From: Candidatus Bathyarchaeota archaeon
GTDB taxonomy: Archaea > Thermoproteota > Bathyarchaeia > Bathyarchaeales > Bathycorpusculaceae
DNA: 49,070 nt
Assembly (NCBI GenBank): GCA_003151735.1
Contig: PLYI01000066.1
Coordinates: forward strand, 1 to 49,070
Reading direction: 5' to 3'
Part shown: piece by piece, positions 1 through 7,190 of the stretch
Layout: every line of letters begins with the position of its first letter
Position numbering within the stretch: the stretch's first letter is position 1
Made by a program: the position numbers and the translations under genes
The notes under the pieces: model-generated
What the model was told of the DNA's origin: nothing
The model's input: only the letters and a program-made list of their open reading frames with translations
Database searches by the model: none

Positions 1-50
1 AAAACAGTTGAATTATAATCATATGCTCCTGGTTGTGCAAATGCAGCCAT
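1..50 (-). CDS. Start of a gene running off the left edge
   Basis: An ATG at 50-48 on the minus strand opens a frame that reads MAAFAQPGAYDYNSTV and leaves the window. A good ribosome binding site (GGTGA) lies about 10 bases before the ATG, and a TATA-like stretch (TTAAATAAGG, 91-100) lies about 45 bases upstream. Only 16 residues are visible, so no family can be named. The start signals are what support it. Confidence 0.4.
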   Translation of the reverse strand, partial: MAAFAQPGAYDYNSTV

Positions 51-238
51 AGTGTTATTTCACCATGTATCTTTAAAATTTTCTTTAGCCTTATTTAAGG
101 ATGTGCCCGGTTCACGTCCGATTTGATTCACAGCCAATTCTTTGAAGACACTATATGGATTCTATCAAACGTCTCATCGTGTAATTGTAAACCTGTAAAA
201 GCTTATAACCAGACAGCCAGCCAACAACCAATTTTCGG

Positions 239-430
239 GTTGACGAAAAGACAGGGGAAGCTACTTGAGTTCCTACTTTAGAAGAAACCGAACAATTGTA
301 TGAAACATTAGGCATGACAAACTACTATAACTTAAACAAGCGGAAAATCCCACTTTTAAAAGAGCAAAGTGTAAACGAGCAAATTTAGCAAAACCTACTC
401 AACGCAAAGTATTGCAATTTTTGTGATTAA
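239..430 (+). pseudogene. Decayed coding remnant with in-frame stops
   Basis: One reading frame gives protein-like text over about 63 codons (parts read LEETEQLYETLGMTNYYNL and LLNAKYCNFC) but holds an internal TGA and an internal TAG before its TAA. It has no start codon with a ribosome site. I do not recognise the family. The mixture of TGA and TAG argues for decay, not for a recoded stop. Confidence 0.25.
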
Positions 431-521
431 AACAACTTAACTAAGTTTCAAGCCCTAAACTGTTTGGACGCACTAAAGGATTATTAGATTTGTTAGCTTT
501 TCAGGGATTTGGGGGATAACA

Positions 522-730
522 ATGAGAAAAGAACAAACGGTAGCTCTTGTGAAAGAGTTGGTTGCTAATAATTTAATTCAAACAGATTGGCTGTGAAAGG
601 CGATAACACGTTTGAAGGTAAGGGTTTTTACTGCAATAAATGCAAGCAGACAATAACATTTCCAACGTACAGTTATTCTAAGCGTACGTACGGCATTGTG
701 CTCTGCAAAGATTGCCAGGAAGACCAATGA
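522..730 (+). pseudogene. Frameshifted small zinc-ribbon protein remnant
   Basis: An ATG at 522 gives a 24-residue helix-like piece (MRKEQTVALVKELVANN...) ending at a TGA at 594. A second frame, which can start at GTG 593, continues with 45 residues containing two CxxC pairs (C14/C17 and C38/C41) around a YSYSKRTYG segment. CxxC with a YNYS-like middle and a C-terminal LCxxCQ is common in small zinc-ribbon tails of phage and plasmid proteins. One indel near 590 would join the two parts into about 70 residues. It could also be a genuine 45-residue protein starting at the GTG. No TnpB or transposase motif is present. Confidence 0.4.
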
Positions 731-739
731 CAAGAATAC

Positions 740-812
740 CAAAGAATGGGGGTTTTGCGAGTGAATCACGAGCCTGAACAGGGTTCAACTCGCATCCTCA
801 GCACCATTCTTG
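740..812. repeat. Compound inverted repeat (three nested stems)
   Basis: Outer arms CAAAGAATGG (740-749) and CCATTCTTG (804-812) pair with one bulged A. Middle arms GCGAGTGAA (757-765) and TTC-A-ACTCGC (784-793) pair with one bulge. The centre is CCTG-AA-CAGG (773-782). It lies directly after the zinc-ribbon remnant and before a fragment on the other strand. It could be a mobile-element end, a structured RNA or a bidirectional terminator. The sequence alone does not decide. Confidence 0.45.
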
Positions 813-845
813 TACTTTCAGTTCTCCAACTAAATTTTATTTCTC

Positions 846-1169
846 TCATAAGGTCAAAGTCCGCCTTCGTCTAAAGCGGTAGATGAACTCTGAGATGGCA
901 ACTCCTAGGAAGGAAGCCAATAAGCCGTAGATGACTACTTGCGCAAGACTCATCGGTATCACAACGGTGTGTGTGCTGTTGGGTTCTGCTTTGAGAAGCT
1001 GCAATTGATTCTTTCTGATGACTTCAAAACTTGTATAGAGCTCAATTAAAAGAACATCTAATCTGCAACATTGAAGAGAAGTTGTTGTTGCTGTTGTTGT
1101 TGCAACCCCATCCCTGAAGTAGTTGCAACAATCAGCCCACTGTGGAAAAACTTTGACGACCAGCTCAAG
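846..1169 (-). pseudogene. C-terminal fragment of a membrane-anchored protein
   Basis: The minus strand is open for 107 codons from a stop at 1172-1170 to the TGA at 848-846, but has no usable start near its beginning. The text has a Thr/Ala-rich stretch, a pair of Cys, then a single hydrophobic helix (AQVVIYGLLASFLGVAISEF) followed by an Arg-rich tail (RFRRRR). That is the usual look of a C-terminal anchor on an archaeal exported protein. An A-run at 1172-1180, just upstream, may mark a frameshift. The plus strand also holds an open frame here (1071-1352, starting TTG), but its Cys-repeat start looks like the antisense of the Thr/Ala stretch. No family is recognised. Confidence 0.3.
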
Positions 1170-1294
1170 CTAAAAAAAAATAGTTCAAACAACAAGAGGA
1201 CAATCGAGAAAGTAAAAATTCTTGATGTTAATGACCTTCAAAAATGGATTCAACTCCCATTCCAAGCTCTTTTTGTTCCGTATTCATGTGCCAA

Positions 1295-1304
1295 TTTTTA
1301 TATA
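1295..1304 (+). promoter_or_regulatory. TATA box for the ABC exporter genes
   Basis: TTTTTATATA lies 67-76 bases before the TTG start at 1371. Transcription would begin near 1326, leaving a leader of about 45 bases. Confidence 0.4.
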
Positions 1305-1370
1305 GACCTCTTTTGTATGAGGCTCAAGGCTTGTTTGTTTATTTGCAGGTGACTTAAAACGGCTGATGAT

Positions 1371-2342
1371 TTGGTAATTCAAACAAAAGGGCTCCGAAAA
1401 ACCTTCATCTCTAAGGGGCGAGGAGGAAAAAAAGAAGTCGAAGCAGTTAAAGGCATAGACCTCACTGTTAAGAAAGGAGAAATCTATGGTTTTCTAGGTC
1501 CAAACGGCGCTGGCAAATCTACCACTCAAAAAATGCTCTCAACCCTGTTGTGTCCAACTGGAGGAGAAGCCAATGTTTTGGGATATGATTTAGCAACCCA
1601 GCAAGAGCAGATTAGACAGAATGTAGGTTGTGTGAGTCAAGCAGGCGGAGCAGATTTAGCTTCAACAGGTATTGAGAACTTAGTCCTTCAAGCTCAACTG
1701 TACGGTTTGGATGCTTTAACTGCGAAGAAGTACACTTCTGAATTTGTGGAGCGTTTCCAGATGAGCACATTCATAGAGAGACCTGCGCAGTCCTATTCTG
1801 GCGGCCAAAAACGCCGTTTAGACATTGCACTTGGCATGATTCATCATCCCAAACTGCTTCTTCTCGATGAGCCGACAACCGGCCTTGACCCGCAAAGCAG
1901 AGCTTACTTATGGGGGGAAATAAAAAAACTCAAAGACGTAGGCGTTACGGTCTTTCTAACAACTCAGTACATGGATGAAGCTGACAAACTCTGCGACACA
2001 ATAGCAATTATAGATAACGGAAAAGTCATTGTAACTGGAACCCCAAGCGAACTAAAAAGCGCAGTAGGCGGCGACACAGTAGTGTTTAGTTTCCAGACAG
2101 AGGAAACCGCCCGCAAAGCTGAAGTGCTACTAACCGAGAAAAATCCGACAGGGAAAATTCAAACCAAAAACAATTCAGTCCACCTAACCATCGAAGACGG
2201 AGAGAGAATGATGCCTGAACTGCTGCGTTCACTTGACGCAAAAAACCTTGAAGTACAAACTGTAACTTTGTCCAGACCAAGCTTAGATGATGTTTTCCTT
2301 AAATATACTGGCCGCTCACTTAGGGAGGACCAAATAAAATGA
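1371..2342 (+). CDS. ABC transporter ATP-binding protein, DrrA/multidrug type
   Basis: This 323-residue protein is the nucleotide-binding subunit of an ABC-2 exporter. It has Walker A GPNGAGKST (about residues 43-51), the ABC signature YSGGQKRRLD, Walker B LLLLDEPTTGLDP, and a C-terminal extension of about 90 residues typical of DrrA-like (daunorubicin resistance) ATPases. The start is a TTG; the nearby ATG at 1363 is followed in frame by a stop after two codons. Its stop overlaps the permease start by four bases (ATGA), so the pair is translationally coupled. The substrate cannot be told: drug, lipid and polysaccharide exporters share this architecture. Confidence 0.93.
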   Translation: MVIQTKGLRKTFISKGRGGKKEVEAVKGIDLTVKKGEIYGFLGPNGAGKSTTQKMLSTLLCPTGGEANVLGYDLATQQEQIRQNVGCVSQAGGADLASTGIENLVLQAQLYGLDALTAKKYTSEFVERFQMSTFIERPAQSYSGGQKRRLDIALGMIHHPKLLLLDEPTTGLDPQSRAYLWGEIKKLKDVGVTVFLTTQYMDEADKLCDTIAIIDNGKVIVTGTPSELKSAVGGDTVVFSFQTEETARKAEVLLTEKNPTGKIQTKNNSVHLTIEDGERMMPELLRSLDAKNLEVQTVTLSRPSLDDVFLKYTGRSLREDQIK

Positions 2343-3100
2343 CACTTCTACGCGACACCAAACTAATGTTTGTTCGCAATATGCAGCATACGCTTAGGAG
2401 CCCAGTTTTTGTTTTCGTAAGCATGTTCCAGCCCCTAATGTACCTGCTTTTGTTTATGCCGCTTCTCAATGGTCTCGGTGGAGTTCCCGGGTTGCCTTCT
2501 GGAAAAACAGTAGATGTTTTTATTCCAGGACTTTTAGTTTTGCAAGCGCTCTTCGGCACGGCTTTTGTTGGTTTTTCACTTATTGATGATATTAGATCAG
2601 GCGTTATAGAACGATTCCTAGTTACTCCTGTGAAGCGCCCGGCGATTCTCTTAGGCAGGGTTCTACGAGATGCAGTTGTGCTGCTTCTTCAATGTGTCTT
2701 AATTACGCTGGTTGCGATTCCATTTGGGCTTAGCGTAAATATCTATGGGTTTGCGCTCTCGCTGCTGTTATATGCTTTGATTGGAATTACTATGGCGTCT
2801 ATTTCATACGGTTTTGCTCTTATCTACAAAATTGAGGATGCGCTCGCTCCGACTTTGAACACAATAACGCTGCCTGTTTCTTTGCTATCAGGCATCATCC
2901 TACCTCTATCCCTTGCACCCCTCTGGCTTCAAGACCTAGCGAAGATTGACCCCTTCTCATATGCAGTCAACGCTACCCGCGCATTATTTGCAGGTAACTT
3001 TCAAAACATAGGAATCGCAGAAGGGTTCCTGGTTATCGGCGTTCTTGCAATCTTAGTGTTCTTTTGGGGAGTTAGATCACTTAAGAAAATGGCGTCATAG
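2339..3100 (+). CDS. ABC-2 type transporter permease, DrrB-like
   Basis: The 253-residue protein has a short cytoplasmic N-terminus and about six hydrophobic segments (for example FVFVSMFQPLMYLLLFMPLL, LLVLQALFGTAFVGFSLI and LVIGVLAILVFFWGV). It carries the ABC-2 hallmark after the second segment, SGVIERFLVTPVKRPAILLG, which contacts the ATPase. It begins inside the stop of the ATPase gene (ATGA overlap), so the two form one exporter. The length is normal for DrrB-type permeases. Confidence 0.92.
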   Translation: MTLLRDTKLMFVRNMQHTLRSPVFVFVSMFQPLMYLLLFMPLLNGLGGVPGLPSGKTVDVFIPGLLVLQALFGTAFVGFSLIDDIRSGVIERFLVTPVKRPAILLGRVLRDAVVLLLQCVLITLVAIPFGLSVNIYGFALSLLLYALIGITMASISYGFALIYKIEDALAPTLNTITLPVSLLSGIILPLSLAPLWLQDLAKIDPFSYAVNATRALFAGNFQNIGIAEGFLVIGVLAILVFFWGVRSLKKMAS

Positions 3101-3458
3101 AGTAGGTGAACCCTTCCTATCGAGCGTTAAATCATCATCTCCAAATTTTTAGCAGGACCGGTTGATTTGACACAAATTAATGCACAAGCCTCAGGTTTGA
3201 CCGGTTCCGGCGGGAATAATGCTAGTTTCAACTTAAATCTTAGTGGATCACTTGGATCAAATACACTGACAAATAACTGTGACTTCGCCTAACTCACAAC
3301 TTTCCATCTCGACGCCACAGCCCATATCTCTCCAATAAGTTGATACTCAAAAGTAACAGATAATTTCAGCTAATCTTTTCTTTTTTACGTCAAAGCCATG
3401 TGCCTTTGTAGCAACAAATAAATCCAGTACTCGATGTTAATGAAAAGAGGCGTCCAAC
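3101..3458 (+). other. Gap of 358 bases with one coding-like remnant
   Basis: The stretch holds no intact gene. At 3131-3292 one frame is open and protein-like with Gly/Ser/Asn-rich text (GLTGSGGNNASFNLNLSGSL) ending in TAA, but it has no start codon near its N-terminus and follows an in-frame TAA. The rest, 3293-3440, is the upstream region of the decarboxylase gene, with a T-rich tract (CTTTTCTTTTTTA) near 3375 and no clear TATA box. Confidence 0.45.
3131..3292 (+). pseudogene. Possible remnant of a Gly/Ser/Asn-rich protein
   Basis: About 53 codons are open, reading a beta-rich low-charge sequence (VDLTQINAQASGLTG, then SGSLGSNTLTNN). The composition is like the repeat part of surface or secreted proteins and unlike a random frame. 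No start codon or ribosome site is visible, so it is most likely the end of a lost gene. Confidence 0.25.
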
Positions 3459-4952
3459 GTGAAACCAGAAACCAGCAAAGCAACCCACGAAGAAACACTT
3501 GACCCCGAAGACTGGGAAGCTACTCGAAAACTCGGCCACAAAATGATTGACGATATGGTAGATTACTTGAAAACAGTTCGAGAGCGCCCCGTATGGCAAA
3601 ATATTCCCCAGCAAGTCAAATCCCAGTTTACCTCGCCAGTGCCAACTAGCCCTGAACAACCTGAAGAAGTCTACCGTGAATTTGTGAATAAAGTGCTGCC
3701 GTATCCGATGGGAAATATTCATCCGCGTTTTTGGGGTTGGATACTTGGAACAGGAACCGTTACAGGGGCATACGCAGAATTTTTGGCAGCTTCAATCAAC
3801 ACTAATAACGGCGGAGGCAACCAAATCGGCAACCACGTTGAAAAACAGGTCGTTGACTGGATTAAGGAAATGCTAGAGTTTCCAGCTTCAGCAAGCGGAG
3901 TATTGACCAGCGGCTGCTCAGCTTCAAATCTAATCGGGTTAACAGTCGCCCGCAACGTAAAATCAACCATTGACCTGCGGCGAAAAGGCCTGCAACCTGC
4001 AACTGAGAAGTTGGTGCTCTACGCCAGCGAAGAAGCACACAGTTCAATCCAGAAAGCCGTCGAGCTTCTTGGACTCGGAAGCAACGCCCTCCATTTAATT
4101 CCAGTTAACAGCCATTTTCAAATTGACCTAGCAAAGCTAAAGGCAGCCATCATAAAAGACCGCCAAGAAGGCTTTACTCCCTTCTGCATTGTTGGAGCTG
4201 CAGGCACAACAAACACCGGAAGCGTAGATGGCCTTAAAGCGTTGGCTGATCTGTGCAAGAGAGAGAAACTTTGGTTCCATATAGACGGCGCATTCGGTGC
4301 GTGGGCGCGGTTGTCATCTAAAGCGAAAAACACTGTTGTGGGTATTGAGTTGGCTGACTCGTTGGCTTTGGATTTGCATAAGTGGATGTATATGCCTTAC
4401 GAGATTGGATGTGTGCTTGTACGCGAAGAAAAGCATCATCGTAAGGCTTTCTCCTTGACGCCTGATTACCTTGCACACGGAGAAGGAGAACGCGGAGTCA
4501 CCGGCGGCGATTTGCCCTGGTTTAGCGATTACAGCTATGAGCTTTCCCGAGGGTTCCGTGCATTAAAAGCGTGGATGTCAATTAAGGAGCATGGCTCAAA
4601 GAAGTACGCGCGGATAATTCAGCAGAACATCGACCAAGCCGCATACCTAGGCAAACTAATCGAAGCTTCACCAGAACTGGAACTTTCGGCGCCCATTACA
4701 CTGAATATTGTCTGCTTCCGTTTTGTATCTGCGCATCTGGATGATGCCCCACTCAACGGTGTTAACAAGCAGATTGCCGTTGATTTGCAGGAACAGGGCA
4801 TTGCTGTTTTAACTGGAACAATCATCGACGGAAAATATGTTCTTCGTGTAGCTAACACTAATCATCGCAGTCGACGTGAAGACTTTGAGGTTCTAGTAAG
4901 AGAAGTTTTGCGCATCGGCAAAAAACTCACAGAAAAAAAGAGCAAAAACTAG
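3459..4952 (+). CDS. Group II PLP-dependent decarboxylase, aromatic-L-amino-acid type
   Basis: This 497-residue protein belongs to the group II pyridoxal-phosphate decarboxylases (aromatic amino acid, histidine or glutamate decarboxylases). Visible features are the N-terminal helix with the GNIHPRFWGW segment, the cofactor region TSGCSASNLIGL, the HIDGAFGAWA segment (Asp that contacts the pyridine N) and the PLP lysine in DLHKWMYMPYEIG. Length matches bacterial and eukaryotic AADC (about 480 residues) better than archaeal MfnA tyrosine decarboxylases (about 390). The start is GTG with GAGG 9-12 bases ahead. It stands alone as a transcription unit. The substrate cannot be fixed; Tyr, Phe, Trp or DOPA are the usual ones. 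Transfer from bacteria is plausible. Confidence 0.9.
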   Translation: MKPETSKATHEETLDPEDWEATRKLGHKMIDDMVDYLKTVRERPVWQNIPQQVKSQFTSPVPTSPEQPEEVYREFVNKVLPYPMGNIHPRFWGWILGTGTVTGAYAEFLAASINTNNGGGNQIGNHVEKQVVDWIKEMLEFPASASGVLTSGCSASNLIGLTVARNVKSTIDLRRKGLQPATEKLVLYASEEAHSSIQKAVELLGLGSNALHLIPVNSHFQIDLAKLKAAIIKDRQEGFTPFCIVGAAGTTNTGSVDGLKALADLCKREKLWFHIDGAFGAWARLSSKAKNTVVGIELADSLALDLHKWMYMPYEIGCVLVREEKHHRKAFSLTPDYLAHGEGERGVTGGDLPWFSDYSYELSRGFRALKAWMSIKEHGSKKYARIIQQNIDQAAYLGKLIEASPELELSAPITLNIVCFRFVSAHLDDAPLNGVNKQIAVDLQEQGIAVLTGTIIDGKYVLRVANTNHRSRREDFEVLVREVLRIGKKLTEKKSKN

Positions 4953-6157
4953 AAACTTACAAAGTTGAATCCGATAATTGAAACCACACCCCATAGATTC
5001 ACCTGTACACTCAGAATAATCAGAATCTTTTCTTCCCAACCTAGATTTTCTCTCATACCTTTAGCTACTAGCAACATGAGGAACGGTGTAAAGTCGAGAC
5101 TGAAGCGGTAACCAAACTGGGTAAAGCCTACTGTGCCATGAGTGATCAGGATAGGCAAGATGCAGACTACGGCTAAAGCAGCATATTTGCTGAGTCTGTT
5201 CCATGGTCCCTTGAAAATGTAGATGAACGCTGGGGTGGTAAAGAACAGTCCCAGACCCATCCAGTTAGGCTTAAAGTAGGGAAACTTGTCCAAAAGGATT
5301 GGTCCTTGGAAGAAGATTGCGTAAATGTGGCGTGGAATGTAGCTGAGGTTGAAGATGCCGTTTGTGAAGCTGGGGTCTTGCTGGATGCCTGGGATGAGGT
5401 AATAGCCGAGGTCGGAGAAGACGCCCCATCGACCAAAATTATACAGCTCATACACTGCCACAATTATGCCTAAACCTAACAGGAAATAAGCAGCTTGCTT
5501 TAGTCGGGGCTTCCAAGCGCTGTTTTGCTCGTAAATTAGAAGCAGGAAGAACGGAAAAGAGAGAACCACTGGCAGCCGCGAAAGGAAAGCGAAACCCAAC
5601 AGTACACCGATGACCAGTGGGTTTTTCTTGTAGAGAGCAAGAACTATGGCTAACGTGAGAAACAAAACAGCCGATACTTGCTCAATGTACCACGCGGAGC
5701 CTACTGACGCGATAAACCAGAAGCAAGTTCCAAAACCGAACAGCGCTGTCAACCACAAAGCTTTGCTGCCCTTAACACCAGTTTTCTTCAACATAAGCCA
5801 TGTTGCTGCCACGGCAAGGCATGCGAGAAATATAGACATTAAGCCTTGGTCGACGGTTGTACCGAAGAGTGCTACGAAGGGTAAGAGTAGAATTGCAGGC
5901 ATCGGCGGATAAACCACATAGTAGTTGCCGTGGAAAGGTACGATTTCAGCAAGCACTGTTCCCCCTCCTGAAACACCTAACTTGCCATGGAGGAAAGCTT
6001 CAGCTAAATAGACAAAGTGGTTTTGTCCTGGCGGCGGGCCCTTAGAGAGGACAAAAACGAGCAGAGACACGAGGGCTATTATGAGGAGTTTCCAGCGAAG
6101 CCTCAAAGACACTGCTCGGCGGTAGACTCTTGATATTTCTTGGCGGATCTTGCTCAT
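4949..6157 (-). CDS. Polytopic membrane protein, GT-C/PMT-like glycosyltransferase fold
   Basis: The 402-residue protein has an N-terminal basic segment, a first membrane helix (LLIIALVSLLVFVLS), a short extracytoplasmic stretch with acidic and Tyr/Pro-rich text (FHGNYYVVYPPMPA), then about nine more hydrophobic helices. Such architecture is common in GT-39/DUF2029-like lipid-linked sugar transferases, but no DxD or DE catalytic pair is obvious in the first loop. I call it GT-C-like with caution. Its stop codon overlaps that of the decarboxylase gene (shared CTAG, 4949-4952). It is read divergently from the small gene at 6333. Confidence 0.7.
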   Translation of the reverse strand: MSKIRQEISRVYRRAVSLRLRWKLLIIALVSLLVFVLSKGPPPGQNHFVYLAEAFLHGKLGVSGGGTVLAEIVPFHGNYYVVYPPMPAILLLPFVALFGTTVDQGLMSIFLACLAVAATWLMLKKTGVKGSKALWLTALFGFGTCFWFIASVGSAWYIEQVSAVLFLTLAIVLALYKKNPLVIGVLLGFAFLSRLPVVLSFPFFLLLIYEQNSAWKPRLKQAAYFLLGLGIIVAVYELYNFGRWGVFSDLGYYLIPGIQQDPSFTNGIFNLSYIPRHIYAIFFQGPILLDKFPYFKPNWMGLGLFFTTPAFIYIFKGPWNRLSKYAALAVVCILPILITHGTVGFTQFGYRFSLDFTPFLMLLVAKGMRENLGWEEKILIILSVQVNLWGVVSIIGFNFVSF

Positions 6158-6268
6158 TTCTTTTGCCGACTGGATTTTTGAATTAGGTTAAACGGATTAA
6201 AGCTTTAGTATACAATAAAAAAAGTAAATACATTAAAACTTTGTTACAGGTTTCAATTAAGAGGTAAT

Positions 6269-6280
6269 AAATATATAAAT
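6269..6280 (+). promoter_or_regulatory. TATA box ahead of the small gene at 6333
   Basis: AAATATATAAAT lies about 55 bases before the ATG at 6333, in an AT-rich 175-base divergent spacer. A start site near 6300 would give a leader of about 30 bases. Confidence 0.45.
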
Positions 6281-6332
6281 CGTAAAAAGTTTAAATCTAA
6301 ATTATCGCTAATACCGTTAAAGCTGAGTACTT

Positions 6333-6554
6333 ATGGACGAAAATGTTTTGGTTTCAATAACCGTAAGCCGCAAAAAAGAGGAAATCGTCTACAAGATTGA
6401 CTGCGCTAAGGACGTGAAAAGCGAAGAGTTAGCGCATTATCTAGACCAGATAATCGAGGGCATATGCACATGGAAACCAGAAATCTGTGAGGAAACCGTG
6501 AATACCATAATTGGAACCATAAAAGAAACTGGCAGAAAAAATAATTTTATGTGA
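6333..6554 (+). CDS. Small protein of unknown function, 73 residues
   Basis: A single small acidic protein begins at the ATG and ends at TGA. It has a beta-like N-terminus (VLVSITVSRKKEEIVYKIDC) and helices around two Cys in GICTWKPEICEET. No family is recognised. Support for it as a gene is the TATA box upstream, even codon use and the lack of a competing frame on the other strand. The gap that follows (6555-6644) has no gene. Confidence 0.6.
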   Translation: MDENVLVSITVSRKKEEIVYKIDCAKDVKSEELAHYLDQIIEGICTWKPEICEETVNTIIGTIKETGRKNNFM

Positions 6555-6644
6555 CTTAGCCTCCCAAAAGCAAAAATCTTCACGGTTCACACTATTCTCG
6601 AAAAAACCAGTATTTCAGAATAGCAGGTTTAATCGATTAATCCG

Positions 6645-7100
6645 TTATTTCTGTTCTTTCTTAAAGTATTTCTTCATTGGTTCCCAGTAGAACTCTTTCC
6701 AGCCCTCAGCAGCATCGTCCGCTATCTCGTTAGGAACATTCGAGTGCACCATTGCAATTTCTGTTCCCTTAGTCACCTCACAGAAAGTCAACTCCAGCCT
6801 GGACGGAGAGTAGCCGTCGGGAAAATCCGTCGAAGTCCACTCCTGAACCACACGCTTTCCCGGTACAAGCTCCAAGAATTTCCCATAGATATATTCGTCC
6901 CAAGCTGTAAATTTGCCGCCGACCACTGGTTTGCCTGTGGCTTTGCTCCCTGTAAATTCGCCGTGTTTTTTAGGGTCCACGTAGGCTTCGTAGACCTGTT
7001 TAGGGGAGACTTTTGGGATGACAACTTTTTGTGTTATTGTTGTTACGTTTGACTTACTCAAAATATCCACGACCAATAGTGTAGTAGGTTGGAACAGCAT
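6645..7100 (-). CDS. SRPBCC / AHSA1-like (START superfamily) protein
   Basis: The 151-residue protein has the AHSA1-type order: TITQKVVIPKVSPKQVYEAY, then a glycine-rich turn (GKPVVGGKFTAWDEYIYG), the LVPGKRVVQEWTSTDFPDG segment, a strand-rich middle (RLELTFCEV), and the final helix with GWKEFYWEPMKKYF. These fold into a hydrophobic-ligand cavity. In this family some members aid Hsp90 and many have no known ligand. The first 20 residues are not conserved in the family; a TTG at 7061 is a possible alternative start. It has no operon partner. Confidence 0.85.
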   Translation of the reverse strand: MLFQPTTLLVVDILSKSNVTTITQKVVIPKVSPKQVYEAYVDPKKHGEFTGSKATGKPVVGGKFTAWDEYIYGKFLELVPGKRVVQEWTSTDFPDGYSPSRLELTFCEVTKGTEIAMVHSNVPNEIADDAAEGWKEFYWEPMKKYFKKEQK

Positions 7101-7190
7101 TTAACTTTGACGCTGCATTTTTGCCCAGTAACCTGCAAAGGAATTAAATCTTAACATAAGATATCTAACTGCATTCGAAGGTAAGTTGAT

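Noticed and set aside
239-430. Readthrough of TGA/TAG as selenocysteine or pyrrolysine
   Set aside because: Two different stop codons occur in the same short remnant, no start or stem-loop is seen, and neighbours are also decayed.
522-730. TnpB or IS200/IS605 transposase piece
   Set aside because: The two CxxC pairs are closer to phage/plasmid zinc-ribbon tails. No RuvC-like residues or other TnpB text are nearby.
730-820. tRNA gene suggested by a GGGTTCAACTC T-loop-like string
   Set aside because: No cloverleaf with a 7-bp acceptor stem and anticodon arm could be formed; the stems present are nested instead.
1071-1352. Plus-strand 93-residue frame beginning MKRSCCCCCCC
   Set aside because: The Cys run comes from TGT/TGC repeats that are the antisense of a Thr/Ala stretch on the minus strand. 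It starts at TTG without a ribosome site.
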